From Trebouxia sp. TZW2008 (taxonomy: Eukaryota > Chlorophyta > Trebouxiophyceae > Trebouxiales > Trebouxiaceae), in contig BDIU01000361.1 in NCBI GenBank assembly GCA_002118135.1, positions 176 to 64,175 on the forward strand: 64,000 nucleotides of DNA, written 5' to 3'. Under the pieces are notes generated by a model. That model saw only the letters and a list, made by a program, of their open reading frames with translations, made no database searches and had not been told where the DNA came from. This document shows positions 11,681 to 61,993 of this stretch, one piece after another. A program made the translations under genes and the position numbers. Numbering within the stretch: position 1 is the first letter of the stretch; every line of letters starts with the position of its first letter.

Positions 11681-12920
11681 GCGCTTTCTGTGGCTACTAC
11701 CAGCTCAACTGAGCCCTTTTGTGTTTAGGACCACTTGTAGTGTTGTTAGTTAGGTGTTTTTGGATGTTTGCCAGCGTGTCAAGCATTGCTAGTATGCAGG
11801 AATCCAATTTTGAACAATTTTGTCAAAACTCCAGAACTTAGGACCATATCATTTATTTGTCCTGCAGCCTTGCTGTGCCAAGCTCAAGCCAGTAACCTTG
11901 GCTTTTTCATATCAAGACAATTTTAGCTTCAAGTGTCGTGTGTCCGCAATCACAATAGTTCAGGTGTTGTAAACTCATGAGTTGCAGCAGTTGCCTGATG
12001 CAGCTTGCATTGCATGTACAGCTACATATTTAAGTACACAAATATGCCTGGAGAAGTCTGTCGTCCCATGGTTCTATGGCGCCATGAATGCAGTCACTGT
12101 CTTGTGACTACACGCACAGTCACTGTGCTGCCAAATCATCATACACTCAGGTTGGATGGACATCTTGTACATCTGATTCCACATATATGTATAGCAGCGC
12201 TGCACCAGATTGTGCAGGGCGTGCATCTGACACTCTCGTGCTGTCCCATTGTCCCTCACAGAAACAACATAACAACATTGGCATCATGCCCAAGCCCTGC
12301 AGTCGCGCATGCATGAAGCATCCCGTGTTGTCCCCTATTTTTATGGCCAATGACACAGCTGTAGGGCATCGTCCTTTTCTAGTCAGAGAGAGAGGCTGCA
12401 CAGAGCAGATGCTGCAGCATAGGCAACCAGATGCCCATGCGCTCAGAATGATGGTCGGCGCAGCATGCTTGCGCAACAGTCGGGACATCAGATCTGCCCC
12501 TGCCTTTCGCTCTTTGATTGAGTTGTAGGTCTCACACAAGAACATCTACGATGAACATGTGCCTATTTTGTGGTGCAAAATAGCTGATTGCAAACATGGA
12601 GACGAGTCAGTCAGGTAATCTACTCAGCATGTCATTATTGTATGTCAGCGCAGGAAAGACTTCTGACCCCAACACAAGCTGCATGTCGGGAATGACAAAA
12701 ACCCTACTGCTCAGATCAGGAAACAGCCCCTGAACGAAGCTGGTGCCACCACAGTAATGTAACAGGACATGGAAGTGCAGCAGGATTAGCTTTCTTTGCA
12801 GCCAGATTTGCCACCTCCAACAAGAGGCAGCTGTCTAGACACTGCTGCTTCAGGCAGACACTCCTGGGCTTTTGCCAATCGAGCAACTGCACAGGATTGG
12901 CACGACAAAAGATATCAGCA
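11681..12920. other. Convergent intergenic region between catalase and GNOM-type gene
   Basis: Contains the 3' ends of two convergent genes. A TGTAA at 11968-11972, 288 nt past the catalase stop, is a likely poly(A) signal. Near 12785-12830 a segment resembles the 3' end of the last GNOM-type exon (ttagctttctttgcagccag against ttagctctgtttgcaaccag), so even the terminal exon has a downstream echo. No further gene recognised. Confidence 0.5.
11968..11972 (+). terminator. Candidate TGTAA poly(A) signal of catalase
   Basis: TGTAA, 288 nt downstream of the catalase stop, in the usual position for a green-algal polyadenylation signal. Supported by position only. Confidence 0.45.
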
Positions 12921-51532
<38,612 letters not shown>

Positions 51533-53437
51533 ACTGGCTGATGCTCAAAATGGGTTAGGTATGCGATCTGCAACTTCAGTGCGAGCCAAAGTTGCAACGC
51601 AGCTGAGAGCGCGCTGAGCTCTTCATGCCCTGCAGTGGATCTGAGCGTGCACACCTTGCTTTGCTGGTCTTCGCGTTCCGCTGCAGCAGCAGAACTCGGG
51701 TAGCCAAATTCCGCTCAAACCAGCCTTCATGGGTTGACACTCCTCTTCTTGCAGGCAATTTTGTCAGCTGGTGCTGACCTTCGCTTTGAACCTCAATGCA
51801 AAGCCTTCATGCTGCGACCATGATAGGGGCTTGTGCAAGATGCCTATACAACTTGACATTTTCTGTATGGGTCTCTCAGACTGTGGTCATAAGTGTCTGA
51901 TTGGTTGCATAGTTGCACAGGTGCAGCATTTTCAAAACTCGGTGCGTAGGTGCGCGCACGCAGTGTTGCCTACTGTTGGCAGTACAGAGGAAAGCAGCTG
52001 TTGCCAGAAGCTGCAGCCTTGAGCAATAGACAATGGCCACTGACAGAGGACACTTAGAGTCAGCTCACTCGCAGAAGCAATAGGCTGCCAAGCAACTCTA
52101 TTGTTGTCACAATGCAATTGAGCTTTCCAACACTGGTGGTGACAAGTTACACCTGTGTTCAGTGAAACGGCTGTATACACAGCAAACTTTGCAACAAGTA
52201 TGCAAGATACAGAGGAAAGCTGATTGCCCAGCTGTTGAAAAGGAAGGGAATCCATGTGATGATGAAAAGGGTCACCATGTGACAACTGCTGCCAGTAGGA
52301 GCTGATTGAGACAGCCAACTAGACAAGCACTAGATGGATCGAGAGGGAGAGAGTTTTGGCCAGCCTCATTAGGCTGATTACTTGAGCTGAAGTGACTGCA
52401 ACTTCAGCCATAAACCCTTACACTGAGAACCACTGAAGGCGACATAAACCCAAAACAACCTCAAAAACAGCCCCAATAGAACTTCACTCAGGCATCGCGA
52501 TCATCTCAAGGTGTGGTCAGGGTGAGCTACATGTGGTCCAGGGTGGTTCTTTTGAAACTGTGACAGTGCTTTGCATTCTTTTTGTCCTTCTAAGTACAAA
52601 TAAGGAGATTGCTGAAGAAAGGATGGAGCGATGAGTCAGCTGTCGCATGCACACCGGCAGTCTAAATCTCACCAGCAGGTGTTGGGGCCAAATCTTTACC
52701 CACGCAGAGGTTGTTCAAGATGGTCTGTTTCTGTTGCGCAGTGTCCATACTGTGATGCGCACAACAAGCCAGCCTGATGAGACCAGACCTGTGCCATGCA
52801 CATCTAGCACATGTACTAGCAAGCGTATCTTTTGCCGTTTTGTCATGAGTGTGGAGGGCTAAGAGGCATGCAAACAATTCAAGACCTCTTCCACATATGG
52901 TCTACGTGCTGCAGTCATTGCTGCTTGTCATGCAGCTAATGGCTAACATGACAGCCTGAACTCTTGTGCAATGCATTCATTACAACTGAAGTTGAAAGTT
53001 GATATACAACCTACCTTGTGTTCAAGCAAGCATGTCCCTATTTCAAGCCGTGAATCCAAGCAATCAATCCGTAAGTCAAACTACGCAACATGAGCAACGC
53101 CTTGACTCACATTGCAAGAGCAGCGCACTTACATTGTCATACCTGCTGTTATCGTTCTGCAGCTGTGAGACATGGTGCTGATCTAATCATCATGTTTGCA
53201 TTCCCATGCTGGCTTGTTTGCAATCACCCCAATGAGCCAACCTTAACGCCCCACTAGCTAGGAACGCCCGACTAGCTAGGATAGCATTTGGCCAAATTGA
53301 TTCAGGAGCTCCAGAGAGGCTAATGCAGCAGCACCGTGCTGCTATTGTCATGTGAAGGCATGACAGACATGGAGCGCAAGAATTTCTCTGAGAAATCATG
53401 TTGATCATGATTGCGACTGCTCACAATTTTGAATGCA
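51533..53437. other. Region upstream of the GNOM-type gene, no gene confirmed
   Basis: The first 250 bp upstream of the GNOM-type ATG are CpG-rich, like the first exons here, and probably hold its promoter and 5' UTR. A minus-strand stretch near 52740-52660 (MDTAQQKQTILNNLCVGKDL, then GGTGAG) looks weakly exon-like and might belong to the upstream minus-strand gene if that gene is spliced. I could not connect it. Otherwise nothing recognisable. Confidence 0.45.
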
Positions 53438-54043
53438 TCATGACCTACCTCTATAGTAACATTGCAAGTAGGAAACAAACTCGTCGAGAAGGTCGTAATG
53501 AGGCATGCATAAGTCTGGAACAGCCGAGACCCAGTCGAGGTTCAAGTGATCTTTGACCACGACTCTGCATGAGTACTCCAAGGGGCCTCCAAATGTATCC
53601 CCTGTGAACTTCGGAACATGTGTTTGATGCCTTTCTTGTGACTGCCTGTAACTGTCCAAACACATACAGAACACATATGCGTGGTCCCATTGGTCTTGAC
53701 TGACATGAATTGTCTGTGTTGCTCGGAAATATGCACCAGAACACCAGTCATACTCGATCAGGTGAGGTGCTGCATACTCTATGCTCGATGGGCTGAGGGC
53801 TTGGCTGTCTGCAGTCTTCAATGCCAGCCTGTGACCTGGCTTTGCCAAAAATTCGCTGCTCGATACACCACATATTACATCTTGACCCCACTCATCTTTA
53901 CCCATGTACACAAAGTCTTCAGGTAGCCAACTCACTGGTTCAGTGAAGGCTGCGCGGTCGTGCCACAACTCGGCAAAGCTCGGCATACGGTCACTCGCAG
54001 GCTTTGCAAACTCCAGAAACCCATCGTAGTTAGCTAAGCTCAT
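53438..54043 (-). CDS. Unrecognised protein, 201 aa, apparently intronless
   Basis: An open frame from the ATG at 54043 (MSLANYDGFLEFAKPASDRM) to a TGA at 53440-53438. Composition looks globular and coding-like: Trp/Tyr-rich, acidic (DFVYMGKDEWGQDVICGVSS, HLIEYDWCSGAYFRATQTI). No signal peptide or membrane segment. I do not recognise the family. The last codons overlap a good donor (AGAG then GTAGGT at about 53450), so the gene may continue in further exons and the 201-aa form may be truncated. Divergent, 491 bp from the next gene. Confidence 0.65.
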   Translation of the reverse strand: MSLANYDGFLEFAKPASDRMPSFAELWHDRAAFTEPVSWLPEDFVYMGKDEWGQDVICGVSSSEFLAKPGHRLALKTADSQALSPSSIEYAAPHLIEYDWCSGAYFRATQTIHVSQDQWDHAYVFCMCLDSYRQSQERHQTHVPKFTGDTFGGPLEYSCRVVVKDHLNLDWVSAVPDLCMPHYDLLDEFVSYLQCYYRGRS

Positions 54044-54534
54044 AATCGCTGTCAATGTTCACGCCGAGAGCTGCGCAGCAGCAGCAGCAGCAGCTACGTC
54101 CCAGCGTCAGGCTTGTAAGACATCACAGCCGAGCATCTTGAGGCAATGGTATTGACATTCGCAAACTCGACGAGTGACGGGCCATCAAGCAGATAGAGCG
54201 CTGACGCGTCGGTCGTTGGTGATCGAGTCAGGTCGACGATACGAGAGGAAGCGTACTTCTGCTTCTCTTCCGGTACTTTAGAGTTCTTTGTGCACGTGCG
54301 CCCTGACTGGACGTGACTCATCCTTGAGTGATACCAAGGCTGGTGTCCGCTGTCGCAGGCAACACATCTCTGTGACGCGTTTAGACGCAAGCGCGCGGGT
54401 TTCAGCAACCGACATCACAAGCGTCAAGCGGCATCATGCTGCAGAGCGGATTTTGCTCCACGGCGCACTGTAGTCTTTGCGGCTATTATACAGCATAGCT
54501 GTACTTCACGCCCACCCAGTACGAAGCTGCAAGG
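54044..54534. promoter_or_regulatory. Divergent promoter region, CpG-rich
   Basis: The 491 bp between two divergent ATGs are rich in CpG relative to the introns and include gacgcg/cgcgt motifs. A tattata element lies at 54484-54490, 45 bp before the plus-strand ATG; with a short 5' UTR it could be a TATA box. This is positional inference only. Confidence 0.4.
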
Positions 54535-57500
54535 ATGTCTACCAGCAGCATCGTACGCATTGCATGCGAGCACAAAGGTCGCCAGCAGTTCTGGACAGTT
54601 CAACAAGGTGGCGCGCTCAGACTCGGCGACGCAAGTCAGGCACACCTGTTCGTTTGTCGTTGTGAGGAGTCCGCAAACCGCAGCTGCTTCATCCAGCACC
54701 TACAGTCAGGAGCGTTCATTGAACAAGACGAGACTCGCAAACTACAGCTGGCTCTGTCAGCAGCATCAGCAGCGGTGTTTTCCAAGCTCAAAGCTTACTC
54801 GGAAGGTACTATGCTCGTGCCTACGCCCAGCGGGCCTTCCGTCTTGCTTGCAGAAGTCAGTCAAACAATGCCTTCCCGCTGTCTGAGCGCTTGTCGAAGC
54901 TCTGTCTGTGGTTTGAAAGCTTGCTGCTAAGCCACATGTTGATATGGTCCCACAGGAGAGGAAAAGGTCCCAAAAGGTTCGGTTTGGTTGAGGGCAGCTA
55001 CGGGAGGCATAGTATGCTCAAATAGTCAAGGAGAATTGACTGTCACTGTCAATGCTGATGAGTGCTGCCACTTCAAGGACTGTGCTTTCTCCTTCATCAA
55101 TGCAGACGCAAACAGGTACCTCCATTTCAAATTCATCCATTCATACCAACATGAATGCTAGACAGGCTCGATGGGCCCTGCTAGGTACATACTGAAGCAA
55201 TCACATGTCACCATCCAGGGTGGTCCTGTGACAATTGATGCATGTTGAGCATGGAGCAAGCAGAGGTCTTTGTACACAGTTGTCTGCCAACCTGTTGTTG
55301 CCTTCTGTCTGTCACTGACAAAGCTCTTAGCAGCAGCGCCTCCTTGTTGTAGCAAGCCTGTAGAATAGCCACAGAACATGGTCATGACATCAGGTCAACT
55401 TTTGTCAGACTTTGTGGCTGCTGTTTGCTTTTGTCAGCAGTGGCTCGGTGCAAGTCTTTGCACATCATAACATGGGGTCTTTGCATTTTCAAGATCAGTG
55501 CAGCTGCTTTTGTTCCTGTTTGCGCTGCATTGGTCGAAGCCCTGGCACATCACAACAGCAAATGTCACACAATTGCAGTCTGGTGCAGCTGCCGCTTGTT
55601 TCTCCCTGTAATGGCCAAGTGAAAGACTTGGCATATCGTAGCATGAGGTCACTGCACTTTCAGAATGTGATGCAGCTGTTATCTGGACCTGCCTGTAGTG
55701 TTATGATGCAAGGCCTTGCACATAAAAACATGGGGTCAATGCACCTTTCACACCAACTATCTGTTTCTGCAGTGTGTTGATGAAGGGCCTGGCACATCAC
55801 ACCGTCCCTGCTGAGGACCAAATGATAATCCTCTCAAACTCACCCCAGAACATGGCGCCTGTCAGCATCGGTGCAAAGCCTCTCTCCCCGCCCTTCAGCA
55901 ACAGAAGTGCAGCTGTGCCGATTGCTCTCAGCCGGCCAATCAGGAAAGTCAGCTTCAGCGACTTGGGATCACTTGACCACAGCGGCAGCGACACTTCATC
56001 CCAGAAGAGCACACTGCTAGGTGGTGCCTTGCCTTGTAACAGTGCCAGCTTCAGCAGGTCTTACACACACAAAGACGCCTTTACAGATCGAATTCCTGCT
56101 AGCCTAGGCTCCATGCACTTGCACAGTGAAGGCAGCGACACAGATGAGAGCAAAGTCAGAGGTGGCCACCTCTTTGACGGGGATCAGGTGTCTTCTTCTG
56201 ACCTGGACGAAGCGTTCTCAGGCCTCGCACACACTTCCTCCACATCCCAGGATTCCAGTGAACCTCAGCAACAGCTGTCAAGTCATGCAGGGTCCTTGCA
56301 GGCATCTACCCCCTTGCAGGGGTCACCCCCCCTGCAGGCCTCACCCCCCCTTCCCTCAAACTCACCCCATCATGATGCCAGCAGTCATCAGCAGCCAATG
56401 CTGCGATTTGACAGCAGGTCAAGTAGCTTACCCGCCTCTCATCAGCATTCCAGGCTGCAAACTGCAAGCAGGTCCAGTAGTGCAACCTTGCCTGCATCTC
56501 AGCTCCAAACAGCTACTAGTGAAGGGCAGGACCAAGGCAGGTTTCCAGGCGCTCAGGCTGCCTCTAGCAGGAGTGCTGACGAGGACAAATCGTGTTGTGG
56601 ACATCAAGTCCATGGAGCATGCCTATACAAGATAGAAGGTACGCAAGGTCGTCTGTCTGCACACATTATCAGGCAAATATTTGCAGCACTGCTCATGCTG
56701 GGTCACCCAACAAAATGGCAGTGATGCAGATATTGGGCTGCTCGCTGCAAGGTGCTAGTCGTGTCAGGACATCCTGTGTCAGACGTACGCCTTGAGGCAT
56801 CAGCATGCCGATTTTTTAAAAGGGGCAATGGCTGCCTGTCAGTACATCTGGATGTGCGTTTGGTTTGAGGTCATTGCATTTGTGGCTGGTGATCAGACAT
56901 AGATGAATGTCAGGACTTTTTGTGTTATGATCATCCCGTAAGGCATCAGCATGCAGGATGGCACACACCTGCTTGTCAGTACATCTGGAGGTGGGTATGA
57001 TTTGATCAATGCATTTGTGGCTGGTGATGAGACTCGCATGAAGCTTGCTACCAGGGCAGCCTGATGGCGTCCAACTTGGCGCAACAGCCAAGACTCATCT
57101 GGTCTGTGAAGACTTGTCCAGTGCAGAGATAGCTGTATTGTGCTGCAAGGTGCTGTGATGTACCTCAGTCAGTGCATCAACAGGTGGTGCTCAAACTGCG
57201 ATGCAGTTTGGCAGCTGCATCAATCTGCTGCAGCTGTCGATTTCATTCCAGTCTGTGCAGACCTGTACAATGCAGAGGTAGCAACTCGTCCTGGGTTGCA
57301 ATGCATTTCAGTCAATGCATTTGCGGCTGGTGGCTCATATTGTCAAGAACTATGGCAGTGCCTCAGACTAATGGTGATCAGACTGTAGCATTGCTGCAGT
57401 TCCTCCACAATGACCATGAAGAGGATGTTTTGTATGTGTTGCAGCCAATCTCAGTCAATGCATTTGCGGCTAGTGTCCATACTGGATAGAATCTTGACAG

Positions 57501-60500
57501 AGCTGCAGCCCAACATTGGTCAGGCTGTTGCATTGCTCAAGTTCCTTCCAGTCTGTGTAGACTTGTACAACGCAGAGGTGGCAGACTGTGCTGCGCTGCA
57601 AGGAAGTAGTCAAAGCATCTGCATCTGGTGCTCATACTGGGACGAAGTATGCCAGTGCATCAGCCAGATAGTGGTCAGGCCGCTACATTGCTCTGGTCCA
57701 TGCTGTTCTTTCTAGACTTGTACAATGCAGAGGAGTCAAATTCCTTGCGCTTCAATGACTTTTAGTCAATGCAAATGCGGCTGGTGGTTCATATTGGGAA
57801 GAATTGTGGCAGTGCGTCAAACTGATGACAATCAGACTGTAGCATTGCTACAGTTCCTCCACAATGACCATGCAGTCTACATGCAGAGGGTGGTGCTGAT
57901 GGGCTGTAGTCAATTGTAGTCAATGCATTTGCAGCCAGTGTGCATACTGCCATAAACTCTGGCAGTGCCTCAGCCCCATATCAGACTGTTGCATTGCTCA
58001 AAGCCCTTCCAGGCTGTGTAGACTTGTACGATGTACAGGTGGCAACTTGTCCTGCAATGCAATGAACGATGAATGCATCTGCGGCTGGTGCTCGTGCTGG
58101 CAAGAGTTGTGGCAGTACGTCAAGCTGACAATGATCAGACTGTCCCATTGCTCCAGGACCTTGCCAAATGGCCACGCAGCCTGAATGCAGAGGCTCTGCA
58201 GTGCTGCAACATACCTTGGTCAATGCATTCGCAGCTAGCTGAAACTATCAATCATGAACTATCGCATCACGCTGGTTCCTTCCAGTATGGCTAGGTAGTC
58301 TAAATGCAGAGGCTTCTTCTGCTGTGCTGTAATGTGCAACTGACGCTTCGTCAAGTTCTGGGCAGCTGCATCAGCCCTTGTTTGTCAAAGTGCTGTAGCT
58401 ACCAAGGTTGACCCCAGCCTCAACCAATCTGCACAATGAAGACTAGTTCTGCTGCGCTGCATCATGCCACTAACTCTCAATCGAGCTCTGGGCAGCATTT
58501 CCTCCCTTTTAAGGCTCTCTCAAATTGCTTTGAGCTTGTGAGGCATGACTACCCTCACCATTCAGCTCTTGCCTTCAATTTGTCGAGATGGGTGCTGTCG
58601 ATTTACGCAACCAACTAGGATACTGTGTTGGCATAGAATGGCGTCGGACAGACTTGATTGTAGGCAGCCAGTACTCCTGTACGCAATTAGCCGGGTCATA
58701 CAACCTCACTAGGATGCATATAGATGATGATGACCCTGCTGCTGCTGATGATGATGCTGATTTTGATTGATTGATTGATTGCAGGCCCGAGTCTGAGGAG
58801 TACCCAATCTACCTCTTCACTTGGCAAGATTCTGCATCAGCCTCATGGTGCAACCCATAGAGCCATCAAGGGGCATCGCACACATGGCAGTCAGACAGCC
58901 CTCACCTTCCTCTCAGGAGGCTGGAGCCCCAGCAGCCCTCACCGCATTCCCAGGGCTCTTGAAACAGCCCCTAGGGCTATAGCCCCTCCCAGCGCGCTTG
59001 AAATAGCCCTTGACATCACTCAGAGCGCCCCTGCTGCGGACGGGCTGTTGGCCAACGATGGACCACAGGAGCAGTCACATGGTTCACATATTCTGCCACA
59101 TGGGCCTGGCAGCTGGCACGGGAAATCAAACCTGGGATTCAAGTTTGCCCCTGGTCATGGGGGTGCCCAAGGGGGTGTTTGGGGGCGGGACAAGGGGTTC
59201 CAGGATGCTTCAGAGGCCCTAGCAGGGCTCAGGTATGGCAAATTTCTCCACTGTGAGCAATTTAAAACTGTAGAATCAACATTTTGACAATGCAAACTTT
59301 TGGTACTACCGATGCAAAGCTTACATAAAAGGTCACCCTGTGCATCAAGGCTGGTGTACATCATGCCAATGCTGCTAGTGATGCATTGCAGGCTCTCAAC
59401 CTTTAGATCATTTTAGTGCATACAAGAAATTTGCTATTAGCCAGTGTGTTGATAACACCTACTTTGGGCGCGACTGCTCAGTAACTACAGTAATCTCAGG
59501 TCTCAACATTTGTCAGGCCTCATCATTTGCTCAGCATGAAGATTTGAAAGCTGGCATGAGCAAGGTCAAGTCAGAGAAGCAGTCTTCATATGCGACCTTG
59601 TGCTGTTGCAGGTTACACAGGCGTTCTGGGGAGTATCAGAGGGAACCCGTGCTTCCTTGCATCTCAGAAGGCAAGCCCTCCCAGGATTCAGCTGAAAGGG
59701 GGGTGCCAGGGGGCTACACCAATCGGGCCCCTCCTGCCATGGCTGCCTTGTTGGACAGTGCTGCTCAGAGTGCTTCGTCGCCTCATCAAGGTAGGCCTAC
59801 TTCTTCTTGCTTCTGTGTAATTGCTGTAACATAACAGCACATGCATTCCAGAAGGCAAGCTCTCCCAGGATTTGGCTGACAGGGGGATGCCAGGGGGCTA
59901 CCCTGACCGGCCCCCACTGCCATGGCTGCCTTGCTGAACAGTGCTGCTGAAAGTGCTTCATTGCCTCATCAAGGTGAGCTTCACACTTGCCTGGCTCATG
60001 TGAATTGCTCTACAAGCAGTCTTTGATACCTTTACAGATAGTGTGAACTGTGGCAGGTACAGCTGGTATTGCAGCACGCTGTCACAGCCTCCGCGCTCCA
60101 AACTAAGTGCAGTGCTGTGCGCATTCGTGTTCAGATGTGTGGTCGTTGCCCAGTCTTGCTGGCTCCTTTGTGTATTGTGTATGCGTGTCATGGCACTTAC
60201 TGTGTACGCCTCTTTGTCAAGTCTACATTCCTCATTGGATGCTTTTGTGCATCAACGTTTTCAGACATGCAGTTGCTCTGTCAGTAGCCTCACGTCCAGT
60301 CAAGGTTGCTCGTTTCATACTTGCATGACTGTGTATGGCTTGGTCGTGTACAGTTCAAATCGGTACAAATACCACATGCTGCTGGCCCATTCAGCCATTC
60401 AGCATGGGCTGTAGTCTACATTTGGTCAGAAGTCATGTCCTCGTCCCTTCTGGGTTGTTCCGTCAACATGCCTTTTGACTGCTTTGCAGGCATGAAGAGG

Positions 60501-60686
60501 ATCTGCAGTTCCCCTGAAGTGGGCGACAGCAACATTTTGCTGCATCCAATTCACAAGGTGACCCCCAAGGGTAGCCCAAGCCAGCCCTCATCCCCCAAGC
60601 GGCTTCACACACACCACGGACCCATCCCCAGCCTGTTGACTGGCAGATCACCTCTGCCCAGGTTTGGCTCTCCTGTCAAAGTTTGA
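54535..60686 (+). CDS. Ser-rich protein with possible fascin-like N-terminus (6 exons, 706 aa)
   Basis: Exons: 54535-54805, 54956-55115, 55773-56638, 58785-59232, 59612-59790, 60490-60686. All have GT-AG sites, phases agree and the sum is 2121 nt. Residues 1-150 (GRQQFWTVQQGGALRLGDAS, GSVWLRAATGGIVCSNSQGE) suggest a beta-trefoil/fascin-like fold, an actin-bundling or carbohydrate-type fold; this is a weak call from repeat flavour. The remainder is low-complexity, Ser/Pro/Gln-rich and probably disordered. RKVSF at about 201-205 matches the RVxF docking motif for protein phosphatase 1 and a basophilic kinase site. At the end of exon 3 a second frame (NRVVDIKSMEHAYT) also looks coding, so an extra exon or different splice may exist there. 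Function unknown. Confidence 0.5.
55160..55222. repeat. Repeat family A fragment
   Basis: Degenerate copy (ggctcgatgggccctgctag, gtacatactgaagcaatca) in an intron of the Ser-rich protein gene. Confidence 0.5.
55430..55765 (+). repeat. Four to five ~85-bp echoes upstream of exon 3 of the Ser-rich gene
   Basis: Units contain cttgcacatcataacatggggtctttgcattttca variants, near 55455, 55540, 55620 and 55705. They match the start of exon 3 (LMKGLAHHTVP; aagggcctggcacatcac). Acceptor-side position as in the other genes. Confidence 0.75.
56830..58430 (+). repeat. Array of ~200-300-bp units without an identified parent exon
   Basis: About seven units share cttccagtctgtgtagactt, gtacaatgcagagg, tcaatgcatttgcggctgg and catactg. 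Each contains an acceptor-like ttccag followed by VDLYNAEVA-type codons. In the other genes such arrays flank a real exon, but the flanking exons (ending 56638, starting 58785) do not match. A missed exon may lie in or next to the array. Confidence 0.65.
58730..58783 (+). repeat. GATGATG / TGATTGATTGAT simple repeats at an acceptor
   Basis: Simple sequence immediately before the acceptor of exon 4 of the Ser-rich gene (gattgcag ending 58784). The upstream block 58588-58770 has an open frame with an acidic end but no usable donor, so I did not call an exon. Confidence 0.6.
59848..59975 (+). repeat. Donor-side echo of exon 5 of the Ser-rich gene
   Basis: A copy of the last ~120 nt of exon 5 (cctcccaggatt, gccagggggctac, gcctcatcaag then GT), downstream of the true donor at 59791. 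Downstream position fits the rule. Confidence 0.9.
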
Positions 60687-61993
60687 CAGCCAAATACCCC
60701 AGAATGAGGTTCCAATGGGACTCAAGTTGCAAGCTGGAGAGCCAAAATCTCACAGGCATACGCTTGTGGAACCAATTTTTGTTGGGATGCAGATGACAAG
60801 CTGGGGCTTGCTCGCTTTCCAGCAGAAATTTTGGGCGGGTCCAGCAGCTTGCTGGCTCCTGGCATACTGTTCTAGTCCATGCAGCTGACTTAATTCACCT
60901 CAGATGCTAACACATGGAGTGTTGTCAGAGTGGTCTCTGCACCTGAATGCTTTCACCTTAGCTGATGGCCAATGGCGAAGAGCGGCATGTGCCAAAAGCC
61001 AAGTCCAAGCAGTAGTCATTCTCACAGAGAAGGCAATGTTGCCTATACAGGTCAAAGTGAGGTCATTGCTGTTACACAGTTGCAGTGTGGGTCATTTGCG
61101 TGCATGCACAAAACGGCTGCGTTTGGCATGTTGTGCTGCCATCATACACATGTCTTTGACCATAGAATAGTTCTTGTAAATGTGTCCTGTACGGACTTGC
61201 TGTTGTGAGCAAATGCTTTTCTGGTATGATGCTTCAGTATTGCAGTTTCACACTGAACAGGCTGTCAGCATGTTGTTTGTGTAATGGCTGTGTACTTGTC
61301 TTCAGCATGGCAAGTGCCATGTTATATCTTTTCATGTTATACCTTTCATAGTAGCGGGCGTAGGTCCTGCAGTCAAATTTTTGAGATTGAGTGTTGATGA
61401 TTATTGGCTTGATGAGTTATGATACAGTTGGCTGTTTGACACTTGCATCAAATATATGGCAAACTGCTGTGTAGCTAGAGTGATATTTGAAGTGTCGCAG
61501 TGTCAAATTGAATGCTGGGCATGTAAAACGGTACTGGTAAATTCTTGAGGGCTGTGCAAGTTTGTGGCAAGAACTACTGTAATTTTGTGATGAGCAGCAG
61601 TCAGTTTGAAGTTTTCGCATGCACACCTTGCACGCTTACATGTGCACTGAAAACAGGAGTGTTGTGCATCTGCTTGTGCCATTTCTTAGCACAAATTTTT
61701 GGCCTGCAAGATAAAGGTTTGTGCACATGGCAGCCACGGGCAAAACGAGCTCTGCAAGCAGGGAGGAAGCCAAATGAGTAGGCCATCGGCAAGCTGCTAA
61801 TGTTCTTGCGCTCTGAGGACTGCTGGTTGCAGCACAGGACAGACGGGCAGCATCGCGCAAGATACCAGGCTTGCGGCTCGGTGGGTGGCTCTGACGCATA
61901 CTCTGATGACGCCAAGATCTTGATCATCTGATAGGATTTGCAGTTGAGTTTCAGCCACAGCCAAGCAAGGCGCACTGCGATCGTTTCTGACAG
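60687..61993. other. Intergenic region between tandem plus-strand genes
   Basis: Holds the 3' UTR of the Ser-rich gene and the promoter of the TRP-like gene. TGTAA motifs at 61175-61179 and 61280-61284 are candidate poly(A) signals. The last ~200 bp before 61994 are CpG-rich, like other first-exon regions here. At about 60690-60735 there is a short echo of the terminal exon. No gene recognised. Confidence 0.5.

Noticed and set aside
58588..58770. 60-aa frame MGAVDLRNQLGYCVGIEWRR... ending in acidic repeats
   Set aside because: No usable donor, ends in simple repeats directly before a true acceptor; coding status could not be supported.
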